A DNA stretch of 64,000 bases from Sporolactobacillus sp. Y61 (GCF_040529185.1 NZ_CP159510.1:682001-746000); one strand, 5' to 3'; positions 19,613-30,232 are shown, counted from the stretch's first letter. Made by a program: numbers and translations. The notes: generated by a model not told the origin, from the letters alone.

Positions 19613-20149
19613 CTAGTGTTCCATTTGCCTGCCGAGAAACCCGGCGGCTGTTTCCGCCAGTTTTATTTCCACGTCGGTAAGCGTTCCGTCATTTTTTTCG
19701 ATCAGCATCACAGTTCCAATCGGATCTCCGCCGGCAATAATCGGGGCGATGACATAGGGCCCCTTATACTCATCCTGACCATCGATCAGCTGCTCGCCCC
19801 TGTTTTTTTCATGTAGGGTCTGCCTGAGCTCCATTGCATGTTCGGGAGCCGATGCGATCCTTTTATCCATCAACGCTTTCTTCGGTCCGCCTGACACGGC
19901 GATGACTGCATCACGGTCGCTGATGACTGCCAGTTTACCCGAGTGCTCTGCCAGCGATTCCGTAAATTCTTTGGCAAAATCCCCAAGCTCACTCATCGGG
20001 GAATACTTCTTCAAGATCACTTCACCGTCATGATCGACAAAGATCTCCAATGGATCCCCTTCCCGGATGCGCAGTGTGCGGCGTATTTCCTTTGGAATGA
20101 CAACCCGCCCGAGATCATCAATACGGCGGACAATGCCAGTTGCTTTCAT
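19613..20149 (-). CDS. spoVT: Stage V sporulation transcription regulator SpoVT
   Basis: A 178-residue forespore regulator that modulates sigma-G genes. The N-terminal AbrB/SpoVT DNA-binding fold is clear (MKATGIVRRIDDLGRVVIPK, LRIREGDPLEIF, residues 1-45). A GAF-like C-terminal domain follows. The length matches B. subtilis SpoVT. It lies upstream of the flippase and downstream of mfd, the conserved order. Confidence 0.95.
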   Translation of the reverse strand: MKATGIVRRIDDLGRVVIPKEIRRTLRIREGDPLEIFVDHDGEVILKKYSPMSELGDFAKEFTESLAEHSGKLAVISDRDAVIAVSGGPKKALMDKRIASAPEHAMELRQTLHEKNRGEQLIDGQDEYKGPYVIAPIIAGGDPIGTVMLIEKNDGTLTDVEIKLAETAAGFLGRQMEH

Positions 20150-20320
20150 ACAAGGATGTCCTCACTTTCGTTATAGAGGTCGTTCAACTCCTCCCCGAAT
20201 GAATGGCAGCGGATCACTCCGCCCCAACTCGCCCGTTCCGGTCTGAACGCACAGGATAAATCATGTATTCCTTGCGTTATTATTCGCGCCGGAGTCCAAA
20301 GTATACATGCCACGCCCAAA

Positions 20321-23300
20321 TTATCCGGCTTTTTCCGGGGTCCTCTGAAGGGGCAGCATCTCCTTCAGAAATTTGAGAGCATCATCAAGAAACTGATTTT
20401 GCCTTCGTACATGCTCCCTTAACGTTAATTTCATTTTTGCCCCTTCAGAAGCAAAGCCGATATCCAGATTCATTTTACTAATCGACTTGAACAGTTCTTC
20501 TCTGTCCAGCCTTCTCCAGCCCATTTCCGAAAAAATGACCGTCAGGCCGGTATCCTTCCTGCTGACTTCTTCGATCATCAGCCTGTCGGCCATCACGCGA
20601 AGCGATGCAATCCGGAAAAGATCGGCAACTTCATGCGGGTAATCCCCAAAGCGGTCGATCATCTCATCCTTAAGGTCGTCCAGATCCTGGAGACTTTCTG
20701 CCCCTTTAAATCGCTTGTACATATCAATTTTCTGAATGGAATCCTCAATATAGGCATCAGGAATATACGCATCCGCTTCAATATCGATGGTGGCTTTTGG
20801 AGGAAGCGCCTCGCGTTTCTGACCGCTTTTCTGGCCGCTTTTCCGCTCCTCGACAGCTTCTTTAAGCATTTGCGAATACAGATCGTAACCCACAGAATCA
20901 ATAAATCCGTGCTGCTCGGCCCCAAGCAGATTCCCGGCACCGCGGATGGACAGATCCCTCATCGCAATTTTGAACCCGGATCCCAGTTCAGTGAACTCCT
21001 TAATCGCCTGAAGCCGTTTCTCTGCGGCCTCGTTCATGACCTTATCGCGCTGATAAGTAAAATAGGCATAAGCCACACGGTTAGATCGGCCGACACGGCC
21101 ACGCAGCTGGTAAAGCTGTGCCAGCCCCATCTTATCGGCATCATAAACAATCAGCGTATTCACATTCGGAATATCGACACCGGTCTCAATAATTGTTGTA
21201 CTGACAAGCACATCATCTGTTCCATCGAGAAAATCGATCATGGAAGCTTCAAGCTCCGATTCCTTCATTTGTCCATGAGCATAGGTCACGTTGGCATCCG
21301 GAACAAGCTGTGAAATGATCTCAGTCATCCGCTGTATGGTTTCAACTCGGTTGTACAGAAAATAGATTTGCCCGCCACGGGCCATCTCACGCTCAATCGC
21401 CTCGCGAATCAAGGCCTCATTGTATTCCATAACATAGGTCTGCACAGGAAATCGGTTTTCCGGCGGCGTCTCAATGATTGACAGGTCGCGTACGCCGAGC
21501 ATCGACATATGCAGTGTCCGCGGAATAGGCGTCGCTGTCAGGGTCAGGACATCAATATTTGCCTTAAGTCGCTTGATTTTCTCTTTATGCGTGACCCCAA
21601 AACGCTGCTCTTCATCGACAATCAAAAGACCCAGATCTTTAAAACGGACATCCTTCGACAGCAGACGGTGTGTACCGATCACCATATCAGTGGTCCCGTT
21701 TTTCAGCCCTTTAATCGTCTCCGTTTGTTCCTTGCGCGAACGAAAACGACTCATGACGCCAAGCGACACGGGAAAATCTTCAAATCGCTCACGTGCTGTC
21801 TCATAATGCTGCTGGGCAAGTATCGTTGTAGGGACAAGAAAGGCCACCTGTTTACCGCCTTCAATAGCCTTAAAGGCAGCTCTCAGCGCCACTTCGGTCT
21901 TTCCATAACCGACGTCACCGCACAGGAGGCGGTCCATAGGCTTCTCACTTTCCATATCTTTCTTAATTTCTTCAATCGCCTGAAGCTGATCGGCAGTTTC
22001 CTGGTAGGGAAAAGCGGCTTCAAATGCTTTCTGGGCCGCCCCGTCTTTCGGAAAGGCAAACCCCCTGCTTGCTTCGCGCTTTGCATACAGCTTAATCAGA
22101 TCATCGGCTATGTTCTGAATGGACGATTTTGCTCTGCTTTTAACCTTCTTCCATTCCCCGCCGCCCAGAGAATAGATTTTCGGTTCTTTTCCTTCCGAAC
22201 TGACATATTTCTGTACCTGGTCAATATGTTCAACAGGGACATATAACTTGTCGTTCCCTTTATAGATAATCTGAAGATAATCTTTATGCGTTCCATTGAC
22301 TTCAAGGGTTTCCGTTCCTGCGTAACGCCCGATACCGTGATCGACATGAACCACATAGTCGCCGACTTTCAGCTCATTGTAATTTTTCAAACGTTCCGCA
22401 TTGGACAGCTTACGGCCTTTATGACGTTTTTTCCCTGCTTTTCTGGTAAAAACTTCTTTTTCTGTAATCACAGCCAGTTTCTGAAGCGGCATTTCAAACC
22501 CATTATCAAAATTGCCAATCATAATCTGGTTCCGTCCGAACTCCGGCAGTGCCTTATCCGATGCCTGTTCCGCATCGATTCCATAATCCTCCAGCACTTG
22601 TTCCAGCCGCTCAGCACGTTCCCTGCCGGAAGCAAGAAACACAACGGCAAAATCACTGTTCATCCACCGGTCGACTTCCGTTTTCAGCAGATTGATCTGT
22701 CCATGAAAATTCTGCATGGACCGGCACGTTAAGTGGATGACATTCTGGGGCTGAAACGGCCCGTGATAACGCAAAAACAGGGACAGAAGCAGAATCGGCT
22801 GCTTCAGTTGTTCCTCAAGTGACGTCCAGTCACGGGTAATCAGTAAATCGGCTACAATAGCCCCTTTTTGCAGCATATCGACCTGCCACTCTGCCTCTTC
22901 ATGATCAAGCCGGGCAGCCATTTCCTGAATCCTGCTGACCTCATCAAACACGACCAGCGCATCAGACGGCAGATAATCGGTCAGTGTCTCGGCCTTGATA
23001 TAGAAAAGCCGGGTGTATTTGGCGATATCCGGAAAGGTCTCATGCTGTTTCAGTGCTTCCAGATCGGCTCCGATCCTTTCACTTAAAAGCGCTTTCACCG
23101 AAGAATCCGTGACCTTATTCAATGTTTTTGCCAGCATTTTCTCAAGAGCCGCTGCCGCACGTTCATAACTTTCATCATACAGAAGAAGCTCCCGGGCCGG
23201 GCCGATCACCGGGCTTTTTTGCACGGTCTCAAGGGAACGCTGCGTCTCACTGTCAAAGTAGCGAATGGAGTCGACTTCATCATCAAACAACTCAATACGC

Positions 23301-23878
23301 AGAGGGTGCTCCTCGGTCAGTGGAAAAATATCGATAATGCCGCCTCTGAGGCTGAATTGACCAGGGCCAGTGACCATCGGCTCGCGCTCATATCCGATTT
23401 CCTCAAATCTCTTGAGCGTTTGATCAAGATCAACCTGCGCCCCTGCCTCAAAACGCATCATCCCTTTTTTCCAGACGTGCGGAGGAGCCAGAAGTTTTTT
23501 CAGTCCGGCTGCAGGTACCACAATCAAACACTTTTTCCCAAGGACCAGATGATTCAGTACATCAATCCTCTGTGCCAGAAGTTCCGGGCTTGCCGTGGCA
23601 AACTCCGAGGCAATCAGATCATTGGCCGGATACATGAACAATTCCTCTGAATCTATCAGTTCAGACAAATCATTAAACAGCTTCTGGCCCTGGTACAGAT
23701 TATGGGTCACAGCAACAACCGTTCCAGGTCGCTGCCGGTAAAGTGATGCTATCCAGAGCGCTTTCGCCCCTCCGGACAATCCGGATAAGAGCTGCCGCGT
23801 CATGCCCTCTGCATATCCTTCAAGTACGGTACGAATTTCACTTACTTTTTGATTATAGAGTGTGCTCAGGCCAAGCAT
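20321..23878 (-). CDS. mfd: Transcription-repair coupling factor Mfd
   Basis: A 1185-residue DNA translocase that removes stalled RNA polymerase and recruits UvrA. A UvrB-homology region is at the N-terminus. The RNA polymerase-interaction domain has YVVHVDHGIGRYAG in the middle. The helicase motor has Walker A (GDVGYGKTE), DEEQRFGV and TATPIPRTLHMSM. A C-terminal UvrB-like and TRG-type end is present (GRSNRVAYAYF). The length is normal. It lies directly downstream of pth; the small gene fin, found between the two in B. subtilis, is missing. Confidence 0.97.
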   Translation of the reverse strand: MLGLSTLYNQKVSEIRTVLEGYAEGMTRQLLSGLSGGAKALWIASLYRQRPGTVVAVTHNLYQGQKLFNDLSELIDSEELFMYPANDLIASEFATASPELLAQRIDVLNHLVLGKKCLIVVPAAGLKKLLAPPHVWKKGMMRFEAGAQVDLDQTLKRFEEIGYEREPMVTGPGQFSLRGGIIDIFPLTEEHPLRIELFDDEVDSIRYFDSETQRSLETVQKSPVIGPARELLLYDESYERAAAALEKMLAKTLNKVTDSSVKALLSERIGADLEALKQHETFPDIAKYTRLFYIKAETLTDYLPSDALVVFDEVSRIQEMAARLDHEEAEWQVDMLQKGAIVADLLITRDWTSLEEQLKQPILLLSLFLRYHGPFQPQNVIHLTCRSMQNFHGQINLLKTEVDRWMNSDFAVVFLASGRERAERLEQVLEDYGIDAEQASDKALPEFGRNQIMIGNFDNGFEMPLQKLAVITEKEVFTRKAGKKRHKGRKLSNAERLKNYNELKVGDYVVHVDHGIGRYAGTETLEVNGTHKDYLQIIYKGNDKLYVPVEHIDQVQKYVSSEGKEPKIYSLGGGEWKKVKSRAKSSIQNIADDLIKLYAKREASRGFAFPKDGAAQKAFEAAFPYQETADQLQAIEEIKKDMESEKPMDRLLCGDVGYGKTEVALRAAFKAIEGGKQVAFLVPTTILAQQHYETARERFEDFPVSLGVMSRFRSRKEQTETIKGLKNGTTDMVIGTHRLLSKDVRFKDLGLLIVDEEQRFGVTHKEKIKRLKANIDVLTLTATPIPRTLHMSMLGVRDLSIIETPPENRFPVQTYVMEYNEALIREAIEREMARGGQIYFLYNRVETIQRMTEIISQLVPDANVTYAHGQMKESELEASMIDFLDGTDDVLVSTTIIETGVDIPNVNTLIVYDADKMGLAQLYQLRGRVGRSNRVAYAYFTYQRDKVMNEAAEKRLQAIKEFTELGSGFKIAMRDLSIRGAGNLLGAEQHGFIDSVGYDLYSQMLKEAVEERKSGQKSGQKREALPPKATIDIEADAYIPDAYIEDSIQKIDMYKRFKGAESLQDLDDLKDEMIDRFGDYPHEVADLFRIASLRVMADRLMIEEVSRKDTGLTVIFSEMGWRRLDREELFKSISKMNLDIGFASEGAKMKLTLREHVRRQNQFLDDALKFLKEMLPLQRTPEKAG

Positions 23879-24019
23879 GGGCCAACCTCTCTTTCTTTAA
23901 ACCGAAAAACGCTTTGACGCCCGGCCAAAGCTCCCGCAAACATTCTCCCCTCCGCCGGTTAAGCGTTGGATCATTGTAGCTGGAAAAACCCGGAAAAATG
24001 AGGAGGAAGTCAGGATGTA

Positions 24020-24607
24020 TTATTCCCCCATCCGGGTCCCGTTATTCGCATTATACTTATTCATCAACTGCTGAAAAGGGGTGTCCACCCAGTCTGCCGC
24101 CGCGTCTGCCGCCCGTTCAATGCTTGCGGCGATCCATTCTTTTTCTTCACCTGAAAATCCGTTCAGTACATAGTTCACCACAGCCCGTCGTGATCGTTCG
24201 GGATGCCCGATGCCGACCTTTATCCGGGCAAAGTCCTCAGTATGGAGATGATGAATCAGCGATTTGATGCCATTATGTCCGCCTGCACTTCCCCTCTGCC
24301 TCAACCTGATTCTGCCGACAGGAAGGTCCATGTCATCCTGAATGACCAGCAGATTATCTGCAGTCAGTTTATAGAAACCAAGGAGCGGTCCGACTGCTTC
24401 TCCGGAAGCATTCATATAGGTCAGCGGCTTAACCAGAAGAACATCTTCACCACAGATCACTGTTTTAGCAAACAGGGCATGAAACTTTGTTTTTGTCAGT
24501 TTCGTGCTGAAGCGTGCTGCCAGTTGATCTATGACTTCAAAACCTATGTTATGTCTTGTATGCTCGTATTCAGAACCGGGATTACCCAGTCCGGCGATAA
24601 CTTTCAC
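24020..24607 (-). CDS. pth: Peptidyl-tRNA hydrolase
   Basis: A 195-residue enzyme that releases tRNA from prematurely dropped peptidyl-tRNA; known as spoVC in B. subtilis. The active-site His is H20 (GNPGSEYEHTRHNIG), with N10 and the catalytic-loop Asp in VIQDDMDLPVGR (about 93). A GTG start (24607) with AGAGAGGG upstream is used. It lies between ctc and mfd. Confidence 0.96.
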   Translation of the reverse strand: MKVIAGLGNPGSEYEHTRHNIGFEVIDQLAARFSTKLTKTKFHALFAKTVICGEDVLLVKPLTYMNASGEAVGPLLGFYKLTADNLLVIQDDMDLPVGRIRLRQRGSAGGHNGIKSLIHHLHTEDFARIKVGIGHPERSRRAVVNYVLNGFSGEEKEWIAASIERAADAAADWVDTPFQQLMNKYNANNGTRMGE

Positions 24608-24660
24608 ACTATTCCCTCTCTTTCGGGATGAACGATGCCGGTCCGTTATTTGTCCGGTAT

Positions 24661-24694
24661 GAAAAAAGACGTAACCCAGGTGTGTGTTACGTCC
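24661..24694 (-). terminator. Terminator after ctc
   Basis: A perfect 8-bp stem GACGTAAC/GTTACGTC (24668-24675, 24686-24693) is followed by seven T on the minus strand. Confidence 0.85.
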
Positions 24695-24722
24695 CCTTCC
24701 ATTTTATGCCGGAATTGTATCT

Positions 24723-25337
24723 TTATTCAGCCGGATTTTCCTCAGGAGCAGCTTCCTCAGGGGTTTCTTCTGCTTCTTCATTCGCATTCTTTCCGCTGTA
24801 GGAAACAGAAACAACAACTTTCTCGGGGCCCCCGACAATCGTATAGTTTCCTGCAGGTTTAATATCACTGATACGGATACTGTCACCAACAGAAAGGCCG
24901 GACACATCGACTTCAATCGCCCCCGGAAGATCATTCGGCAGTGCACGGACAGGCAGTTCGGTAATCTGATGGTTGACAACAACTTCTCCAACTTCAACCG
25001 CTTCGGTGCCCTTGAGGACGACAGGAACCACCGCTTCTATCGTTTCATTGACATTAATTTCCAGAAAATCAACATGCTGAATGCTACCTTTCAGATAATT
25101 AAACTGCAGTTCATGTGCCATAACCGTGCACGGTTTCTGATCTGCAATATTCAGTGTAATAATCGCATTTCTGCCTTCTTTTCTCAGCAACTTGTTTAAC
25201 GCGCTTGCATTTACGCTGATTGATTCATTGTCGATCGTCTTACCGTAGACAACCGACGGAATTTTTCCTTCTCTTCTTAATGCTTTGGTGATCGACTTTT
25301 TCGAATCGTCACGAATGGCTGCATCTAACGTCGCCAT
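24723..25337 (-). CDS. ctc: Ribosomal protein bL25, general stress protein Ctc
   Basis: A 204-residue 50S protein of the bL25/CTC type that binds 5S rRNA. The N-terminal L25 domain (residues 1-95) is joined to the TL5-like C-terminal domain. The tail is very acidic (EEAEETPEEAAPEE). I use the ATG at 25337 (MATLDAA) with an AAAGGATG box 8-9 bases away; three codons upstream are probably untranslated. It lies between prs and pth. A strong terminator follows. Confidence 0.94.
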   Translation of the reverse strand: MATLDAAIRDDSKKSITKALRREGKIPSVVYGKTIDNESISVNASALNKLLRKEGRNAIITLNIADQKPCTVMAHELQFNYLKGSIQHVDFLEINVNETIEAVVPVVLKGTEAVEVGEVVVNHQITELPVRALPNDLPGAIEVDVSGLSVGDSIRISDIKPAGNYTIVGGPEKVVVSVSYSGKNANEEAEETPEEAAPEENPAE

Positions 25338-25438
25338 GTCTTGCACATCCTTTCAAGATCTATAATTTGCATTTTTTTCGGCTGATTGATTCAATAAGCC
25401 GCCTCACCCTGTCCGTGACAGCGTGTCCATCGAAGAGG

Positions 25439-26389
25439 TCAGTTGAACAGCCGGCTGACCGAAAGCTTCTCATGAATGCGGATAATCGCTTCACCGATGA
25501 GCGGGGCAACCGATAGCTGGACAATCTTGTCTATCTGTTTTTCTGCAGGCAGGGGAATCGTATTGGTCACAACCAGCTTACTGATTGCCGATGCCTGTAT
25601 TCTTTCAATGGCAGGGCCTGATAACACAGGGTGCGTACAGCAAGCATACACCTTTTTCGCTCCACGCTCAACCAGAGCGTTTGCTGCCAGTGTAATGGTA
25701 CCCGCCGTATCAATAATATCATCAATAATAATCGCTGTCTTACCCTGAATATCCCCGATAATGTTCATCACTTCGGAAACATTCGGACGCGGACGCCGCT
25801 TGTCAATGATTGCAATTGGTGCTTTAAGCCTGTCCGCCATTTTGCGTGCCCGTGTCACGCCACCATGATCCGGGGAAACAACCACGATATCCTCAATCTT
25901 TTTACTCAGAAAATACTCGGACAAAGTTGGCACACCCAGGAGCTGATCAACAGGAATATCAAAGAATCCCTGAATCTGGGGAGCGTGAAGATCCATAGTC
26001 AGAATTCGGCTTGCCCCCGCGGTTTCCAGAAGATTGGCAACGAGCTTCGCTGTGATCGGCTCACGGGCACGGGCTTTCCGGTCCTGCCTGGCGTAGCCAT
26101 AATAAGGGATCACAACGTTGATCGTCTTGGCGGACGCCCGTTTCAGAGCATCAATCATGATCAAAAGTTCCATCAAATGCTGGTTCACAGGATCGCACGT
26201 GGATTGAATCACGTATACTTCACAGCCACGAATACTTTCTTCAATGCTGATTCGAATTTCACCATCACTGAATGAAGTGACCACACACTTCCCCAATTCA
26301 ATACCGATATGATCCGCGATCTGTTGTGAAAGGTCGGGGTTGGAGTTGAGGCTGAATACTTTAAGATTCGGATCTAAATAGCTGCCCAT
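25439..26389 (-). CDS. prs: Ribose-phosphate pyrophosphokinase
   Basis: Makes PRPP from ribose 5-phosphate and ATP for nucleotide, His and Trp synthesis. The 316 residues contain [16 protein letters not shown], the catalytic flexible-loop region and the PRPP loop [12 protein letters not shown]. The ATG at 26389 follows GGAGGG. It is closely preceded by glmU (18-base gap), so they are co-transcribed. Confidence 0.97.
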   Translation of the reverse strand: MGSYLDPNLKVFSLNSNPDLSQQIADHIGIELGKCVVTSFSDGEIRISIEESIRGCEVYVIQSTCDPVNQHLMELLIMIDALKRASAKTINVVIPYYGYARQDRKARAREPITAKLVANLLETAGASRILTMDLHAPQIQGFFDIPVDQLLGVPTLSEYFLSKKIEDIVVVSPDHGGVTRARKMADRLKAPIAIIDKRRPRPNVSEVMNIIGDIQGKTAIIIDDIIDTAGTITLAANALVERGAKKVYACCTHPVLSGPAIERIQASAISKLVVTNTIPLPAEKQIDKIVQLSVAPLIGEAIIRIHEKLSVSRLFN

Positions 26390-26407
26390 GCTAATGGTTC
26401 CCTCCTG

Positions 26408-27787
26408 TTAATCATTTAACCTGTAATTCAGTTTTAAGGCATATTTTTCCTTATTGGTCTGTCTTGACCGGGCGATGGCAAGTGCGTCATCATTGACAGA
26501 GTCAGTGATCGTTGAGCCCGCGGCCACAAAGGCGCCATTGCCAATAGTCACCGGAGCGACCAGGTTGGCGTTGCAGCCGATAAAAGCCCCGTCCCCGATC
26601 TGTGTCGTATATTTATTTTTTCCATCATAATTAACTGTAATCGTTCCGCAGCCCATATTCACATCTTTACCCAGAACGGCGTCTCCAAGATATGTAAGAT
26701 GAGAAGCCTTGCTCCTCTCGCCAATTTCAGACTTCTTGACTTCAACAAAATTGCCTACCTTTACCTGATCGTGAAGCTTCGACAGCGGACGGATGTGAGA
26801 AAACGGACCGATCTGTACATGATTGCCCACAAAACTGTCCTCAAGGACGGACTGATCGATACGGGTGTCTGAACCAATCCGGCAATTGTGAATCCTTGTC
26901 TGCGGCCCAATTACGCAATCTTCACCGATTTCTGTCTTGCCCGAAATCAGGGTTCCGGGATAAACAACCGTATCCCGGCCAATCGAACAGTCCGCAGACA
27001 GATAGGTCGAATCAGGGTCGATCAGGGTGACGCCGGCCATCATATGCCTGCGATTAATCCTTTTTCTCATGTACCGCTCAGCCTCCGCGAGCTGTACACG
27101 ATTATTTACGCCAACCGTCTCTTCAAAGTTCTCCGTACGGACGGCCAGCACTTTCTCCGATCGTGCGGTCATCAGTGTGATCACATCAGGGAGATAGTAT
27201 TCCTTCTGAACATTATGGTTATCAACCTTGTCCAGAAGTTCAAACAACAGACGATTATTAAAACTGTAAATGCCAGTATTGATTTCTTTAATCTGCTTCT
27301 GACGCTCTGTCGCGTCCTTATCTTCAACAATCCCGACAAATCGGCCGGTGCTGTCACGCAGAATCCGCCCATAACCTGCCGGATTCTCCAGGTTTGCTGT
27401 CAGGACAGCTGCTGCGGCATGCCCGCGTTCCTGCTCCTTAACCAGTTTTTCAATTGTACTGTGCGTAAGCAGCGGGGTATCTCCATAAAGGACGACGGTC
27501 GTCCCGTCCAGCCCTCTGAGTTTCTCCGATACCTGAAGTACAGCATGCGCCGTTCCGAGCTGCTCCTTCTGAAGCACGCATTCGGCGTCTGATCCGACAC
27601 ACTTTTCGACTTCTTCTGCCCCATGACCTACCACAACAAATATTTTCGAAAAATTGGCTGATTGCGCCTGATCAATGACATGACGAATCATCGGTTTCCC
27701 GCAGACCGGATGCAGCACTTTATCTAGTTTCGACTTCATTCTGGTCCCCTGTCCGGCAGCCAGAATCACCGTAAATCGGTTGGACAT
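26408..27787 (-). CDS. glmU: Bifunctional GlmU (UDP-GlcNAc pyrophosphorylase/acetyltransferase)
   Basis: Makes UDP-N-acetylglucosamine, precursor of peptidoglycan and teichoic acids. The uridyltransferase motif [15 protein letters not shown] is at the N-terminus, followed by a left-handed beta-helix of hexapeptide repeats in the C-terminal half. It has 459 residues, the usual size. I start at the ATG at 27787 ([12 protein letters not shown]), with GATGGAGG upstream; the longer frame is not family-like. Confidence 0.97.
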   Translation of the reverse strand: MSNRFTVILAAGQGTRMKSKLDKVLHPVCGKPMIRHVIDQAQSANFSKIFVVVGHGAEEVEKCVGSDAECVLQKEQLGTAHAVLQVSEKLRGLDGTTVVLYGDTPLLTHSTIEKLVKEQERGHAAAAVLTANLENPAGYGRILRDSTGRFVGIVEDKDATERQKQIKEINTGIYSFNNRLLFELLDKVDNHNVQKEYYLPDVITLMTARSEKVLAVRTENFEETVGVNNRVQLAEAERYMRKRINRRHMMAGVTLIDPDSTYLSADCSIGRDTVVYPGTLISGKTEIGEDCVIGPQTRIHNCRIGSDTRIDQSVLEDSFVGNHVQIGPFSHIRPLSKLHDQVKVGNFVEVKKSEIGERSKASHLTYLGDAVLGKDVNMGCGTITVNYDGKNKYTTQIGDGAFIGCNANLVAPVTIGNGAFVAAGSTITDSVNDDALAIARSRQTNKEKYALKLNYRLND

Positions 27788-27924
27788 ATCGTGAATAGCC
27801 TCCATCTTTCTCATCTGAACCCATCTATCCTTTTTAGACTATAGCTTAAAAGTCTGCTATTTTCAAGGAGACAGGGGATTTCTTTGACTGTCCGGTCAAC
27901 CCGGCCTTTTTCTTTTCCTGACAT

Positions 27925-27950
27925 GAAAAAAGAGCCGGCTTTCGGCTCTC
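27925..27950 (-). terminator. Terminator after spoVG
   Basis: A 7-bp stem AGAGCCG/CGGCTCT (27931-27937, 27943-27949) with a T-run on the minus strand. Confidence 0.8.
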
Positions 27951-27977
27951 ACATAAAAATCATACAATTTAACGCTT

Positions 27978-28268
27978 TCATGATGCCCCGGCCTGCTGGA
28001 ACGAAGGATCTTCCGCACACGCCTGCCGATATTCATTCAAGACAGCCGTTTGAATTTTCTCCCGTGTACCTGAGGTGATCGGATGAGCAATATCCCGGAA
28101 TTCACCGTCAGGCGTCCTTTTGCTGGGCATGGCTACAAACATGCCGTTATTTCCGTCGATCACCCGGATATCATGAACAACAAATTCTCTGTCAATGGTG
28201 ATTGAGGCAATGGCCCTCATTCGGCCGTCCGTATGTGTCAGCCTCAGTCTGACATCTGTTATTTCCAT
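27978..28268 (-). CDS. spoVG: Stage V sporulation protein SpoVG
   Basis: A 96-residue regulator that acts on septation and virulence or sporulation genes; single-strand nucleic-acid binding in relatives. The sequence [12 protein letters not shown]... and the [25 protein letters not shown] block are diagnostic. An excellent sigma-H-like promoter lies upstream (see separate entry). It is isolated by a terminator downstream. In B. subtilis ridA (yabJ) lies between purR and spoVG; it is missing here. Confidence 0.96.
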   Translation of the reverse strand: MEITDVRLRLTHTDGRMRAIASITIDREFVVHDIRVIDGNNGMFVAMPSKRTPDGEFRDIAHPITSGTREKIQTAVLNEYRQACAEDPSFQQAGAS

Positions 28269-28316
28269 CGAAACGACACCACCCTTTTCCCTCGAAGTTC
28301 GGAACGCTTACATAGG

Positions 28317-28344
28317 AATTTCAACAGAAAAGGGTAAAAATCCT
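28317..28344 (-). promoter_or_regulatory. Predicted sigma-H promoter of spoVG
   Basis: On the minus strand AGGATTT (28338-28344) and GAAATT (28317-28322) lie in the spacing and order of the sigma-H promoter of B. subtilis spoVG (AGGATTT ... GGAATT). The -10 side is about 50 bases before the ATG. Confidence 0.65.
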
Positions 28345-28407
28345 GCACCAGTCAGAAAATTAACACGAAAACTTCACAGAATGCGCATAAGAAGCCTGCA
28401 GTTATGT

Positions 28408-29256
28408 TTAGCTGTTCCTGACCCGGTTCTCAGATTGATCAAGTGAATCCATAATATTTCCGTCCTCAATAACCGGGCAGCTCTCCGGTTCCTTCATTGA
28501 AAGCTTCAGCAGTGAAGTATAGTGATCGACAAGCTTCGTCTGCTCATCTTTTTTCTCAACAAAGACAGCCATACCGGCAACGACCGCACCGAATTCCTTC
28601 GTCATGTTGATCATGCCTTTCATTGTCCCGCCGGCTTTCATAAAATCGTCGACAATCAGGACATGGGCGTCCTCCTTCAGACTGCGTCTGGGCAGCACCA
28701 TCGTCTGAATCCGCCGTGACGACCCGGAGATATAGTTAATACTTACCGTTGACCCTTCCGTCACCTTACTGCTGCGGCGAGCAATGACTACTGGCACATT
28801 CCGCTGGGAAGCAACGGCATAAGCAATCGGAATACCTTTTGTCTCCATTGTCATGACAACGTCAATCTGTTCATTGATAAATGCCGATGTAATCAGACGC
28901 CCGAGTGCATTCACAAGTCCGGGATCGCCAAGTATATCTGTCATATATAAATAACCGCCGGGTAAAAGCCGGTCCTTACTGGCCATTGTTTTTTTCAGGC
29001 CATTCAGAAGACGGCCTGCCTCTTCGGAACTCATACAGGGCATATAGCTGACGCCGCCTGCCGCTCCGGCAAGCGTATGAAGTCTGCCGACACCGGTGGA
29101 TTCCAGATTTTCCTTAATAATCGTCAGATCTTCACTGATTGAGGATTTGGCAGATTCATACCGCTCTGAAAAACAGGATAGCGGAACAATCTGATAAGGA
29201 TGCTGCAACAGATAACGGGTCATGTCGACCAGTCTGCTGCTTCGCCTGAGTTTCAT
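28408..29256 (-). CDS. purR: Purine operon repressor PurR
   Basis: A 282-residue repressor of purine synthesis. It has an N-terminal winged helix (MKLRRSSRLVDMTRYL, residues 1-70) and a phosphoribosyltransferase-like domain whose PRPP-binding loop (LIVDDFMKAGGTM) senses PRPP. The ATG at 29256 follows TTTGGAGGG. It lies between ispE and spoVG, as in B. subtilis. Confidence 0.96.
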   Translation of the reverse strand: MKLRRSSRLVDMTRYLLQHPYQIVPLSCFSERYESAKSSISEDLTIIKENLESTGVGRLHTLAGAAGGVSYMPCMSSEEAGRLLNGLKKTMASKDRLLPGGYLYMTDILGDPGLVNALGRLITSAFINEQIDVVMTMETKGIPIAYAVASQRNVPVVIARRSSKVTEGSTVSINYISGSSRRIQTMVLPRRSLKEDAHVLIVDDFMKAGGTMKGMINMTKEFGAVVAGMAVFVEKKDEQTKLVDHYTSLLKLSMKEPESCPVIEDGNIMDSLDQSENRVRNS

Positions 29257-29310
29257 TTTATCCCTCCAAATCCGAATATTTTATATGCTATTTTACACCA
29301 TTATTCGTAT

Positions 29311-30177
29311 TTAGACAAGAGCAAGCGGTTTACAGGGCCGGACGGCATAGACTTCGGAGCAATATCCTTTCATACTGTTCACCAGGCGCTGCATTCTCGA
29401 TTCATGCTGCGTCAGGCCGAAAACGGTCGGACCGCTCCCACTCATCAGGATCCCTTCCACGCCGATGACACGCATATTTTCTTTAATTCGCCCGATTTCA
29501 GTGACCTGTTTCATGGTGACGGCTTCCAGTGCATTGCCAAGCGCTGCACATATCGATGCAAAATCTCCCTTTTTAACGGCTGATTTCATACGCATGACAT
29601 CAATATGCTCGGTTTTCTGACTGTCCCACGCCTGATAAGTCTTTGCCGTTGATACAGAGACATCCGGCTTGACGAGAACGACCCAGCAGGGCGGCAGTGG
29701 CGGCAACGGCTCAATCTGCTCGCCGCGTCCGGTTGCCAGTGCTGTTCCGCCGCGGACACAGAAGGAGACATCCGACCCGATCATTCGGGCGACCTCCAGC
29801 ATATCTTCATAGCTCATGCCAATGTTCCACAGGCGGTTCAGCGCCCGGATCGTTGCCGCCGCATCGCTGCTTCCTCCCGCCAGACCGGCAGCTACAGGGA
29901 TCTGTTTCTGAATAAAAAGATCAACACCCTGGTGGATTGCATATTTTTCTTTCATTATCTGCGCCGCCTGAAAAGCAAAGTTCCGCTCATCCTCAGGAAC
30001 ATAGGAAGCTGAGGTTTCTAATACGATCTTGTCATCTGTCCGCTCATCGCATTCTATACGGTCTGCCAGATCGATGGCCGCCATGACCATGCATACTTCA
30101 TGGTAACCGTCTTGCCGCTGTCCGAGTACGTCAAGCGACAAATTGATTTTTGCCGGAGCTTTTTCAAGTACCTTCAC
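29311..30177 (-). CDS. ispE: 4-diphosphocytidyl-2-C-methyl-D-erythritol kinase
   Basis: GHMP kinase of the MEP isoprenoid route. It has 288 residues with the ATP loop PVAAGLAGGSSDAAATI (about 91-107) and the N-terminal KAPAKINLSLDV block. The start is a GTG at 30177 with GGGGGAG upstream. It shares the purR-ispE-sspF neighbourhood of Bacillus and implies a MEP-type isoprenoid pathway. Confidence 0.96.
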   Translation of the reverse strand: MKVLEKAPAKINLSLDVLGQRQDGYHEVCMVMAAIDLADRIECDERTDDKIVLETSASYVPEDERNFAFQAAQIMKEKYAIHQGVDLFIQKQIPVAAGLAGGSSDAAATIRALNRLWNIGMSYEDMLEVARMIGSDVSFCVRGGTALATGRGEQIEPLPPLPPCWVVLVKPDVSVSTAKTYQAWDSQKTEHIDVMRMKSAVKKGDFASICAALGNALEAVTMKQVTEIGRIKENMRVIGVEGILMSGSGPTVFGLTQHESRMQRLVNSMKGYCSEVYAVRPCKPLALV

Positions 30178-30232
30178 TGTCTCCCCCGCCTCTTTTGTTT
30201 CGTACTCTCATCATAATCGAAACGGCGTATAA

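Noticed and set aside
21509..22246. Plus-strand frame of 245 codons
   Set aside because: Antisense to mfd; no ribosome site, no family features.
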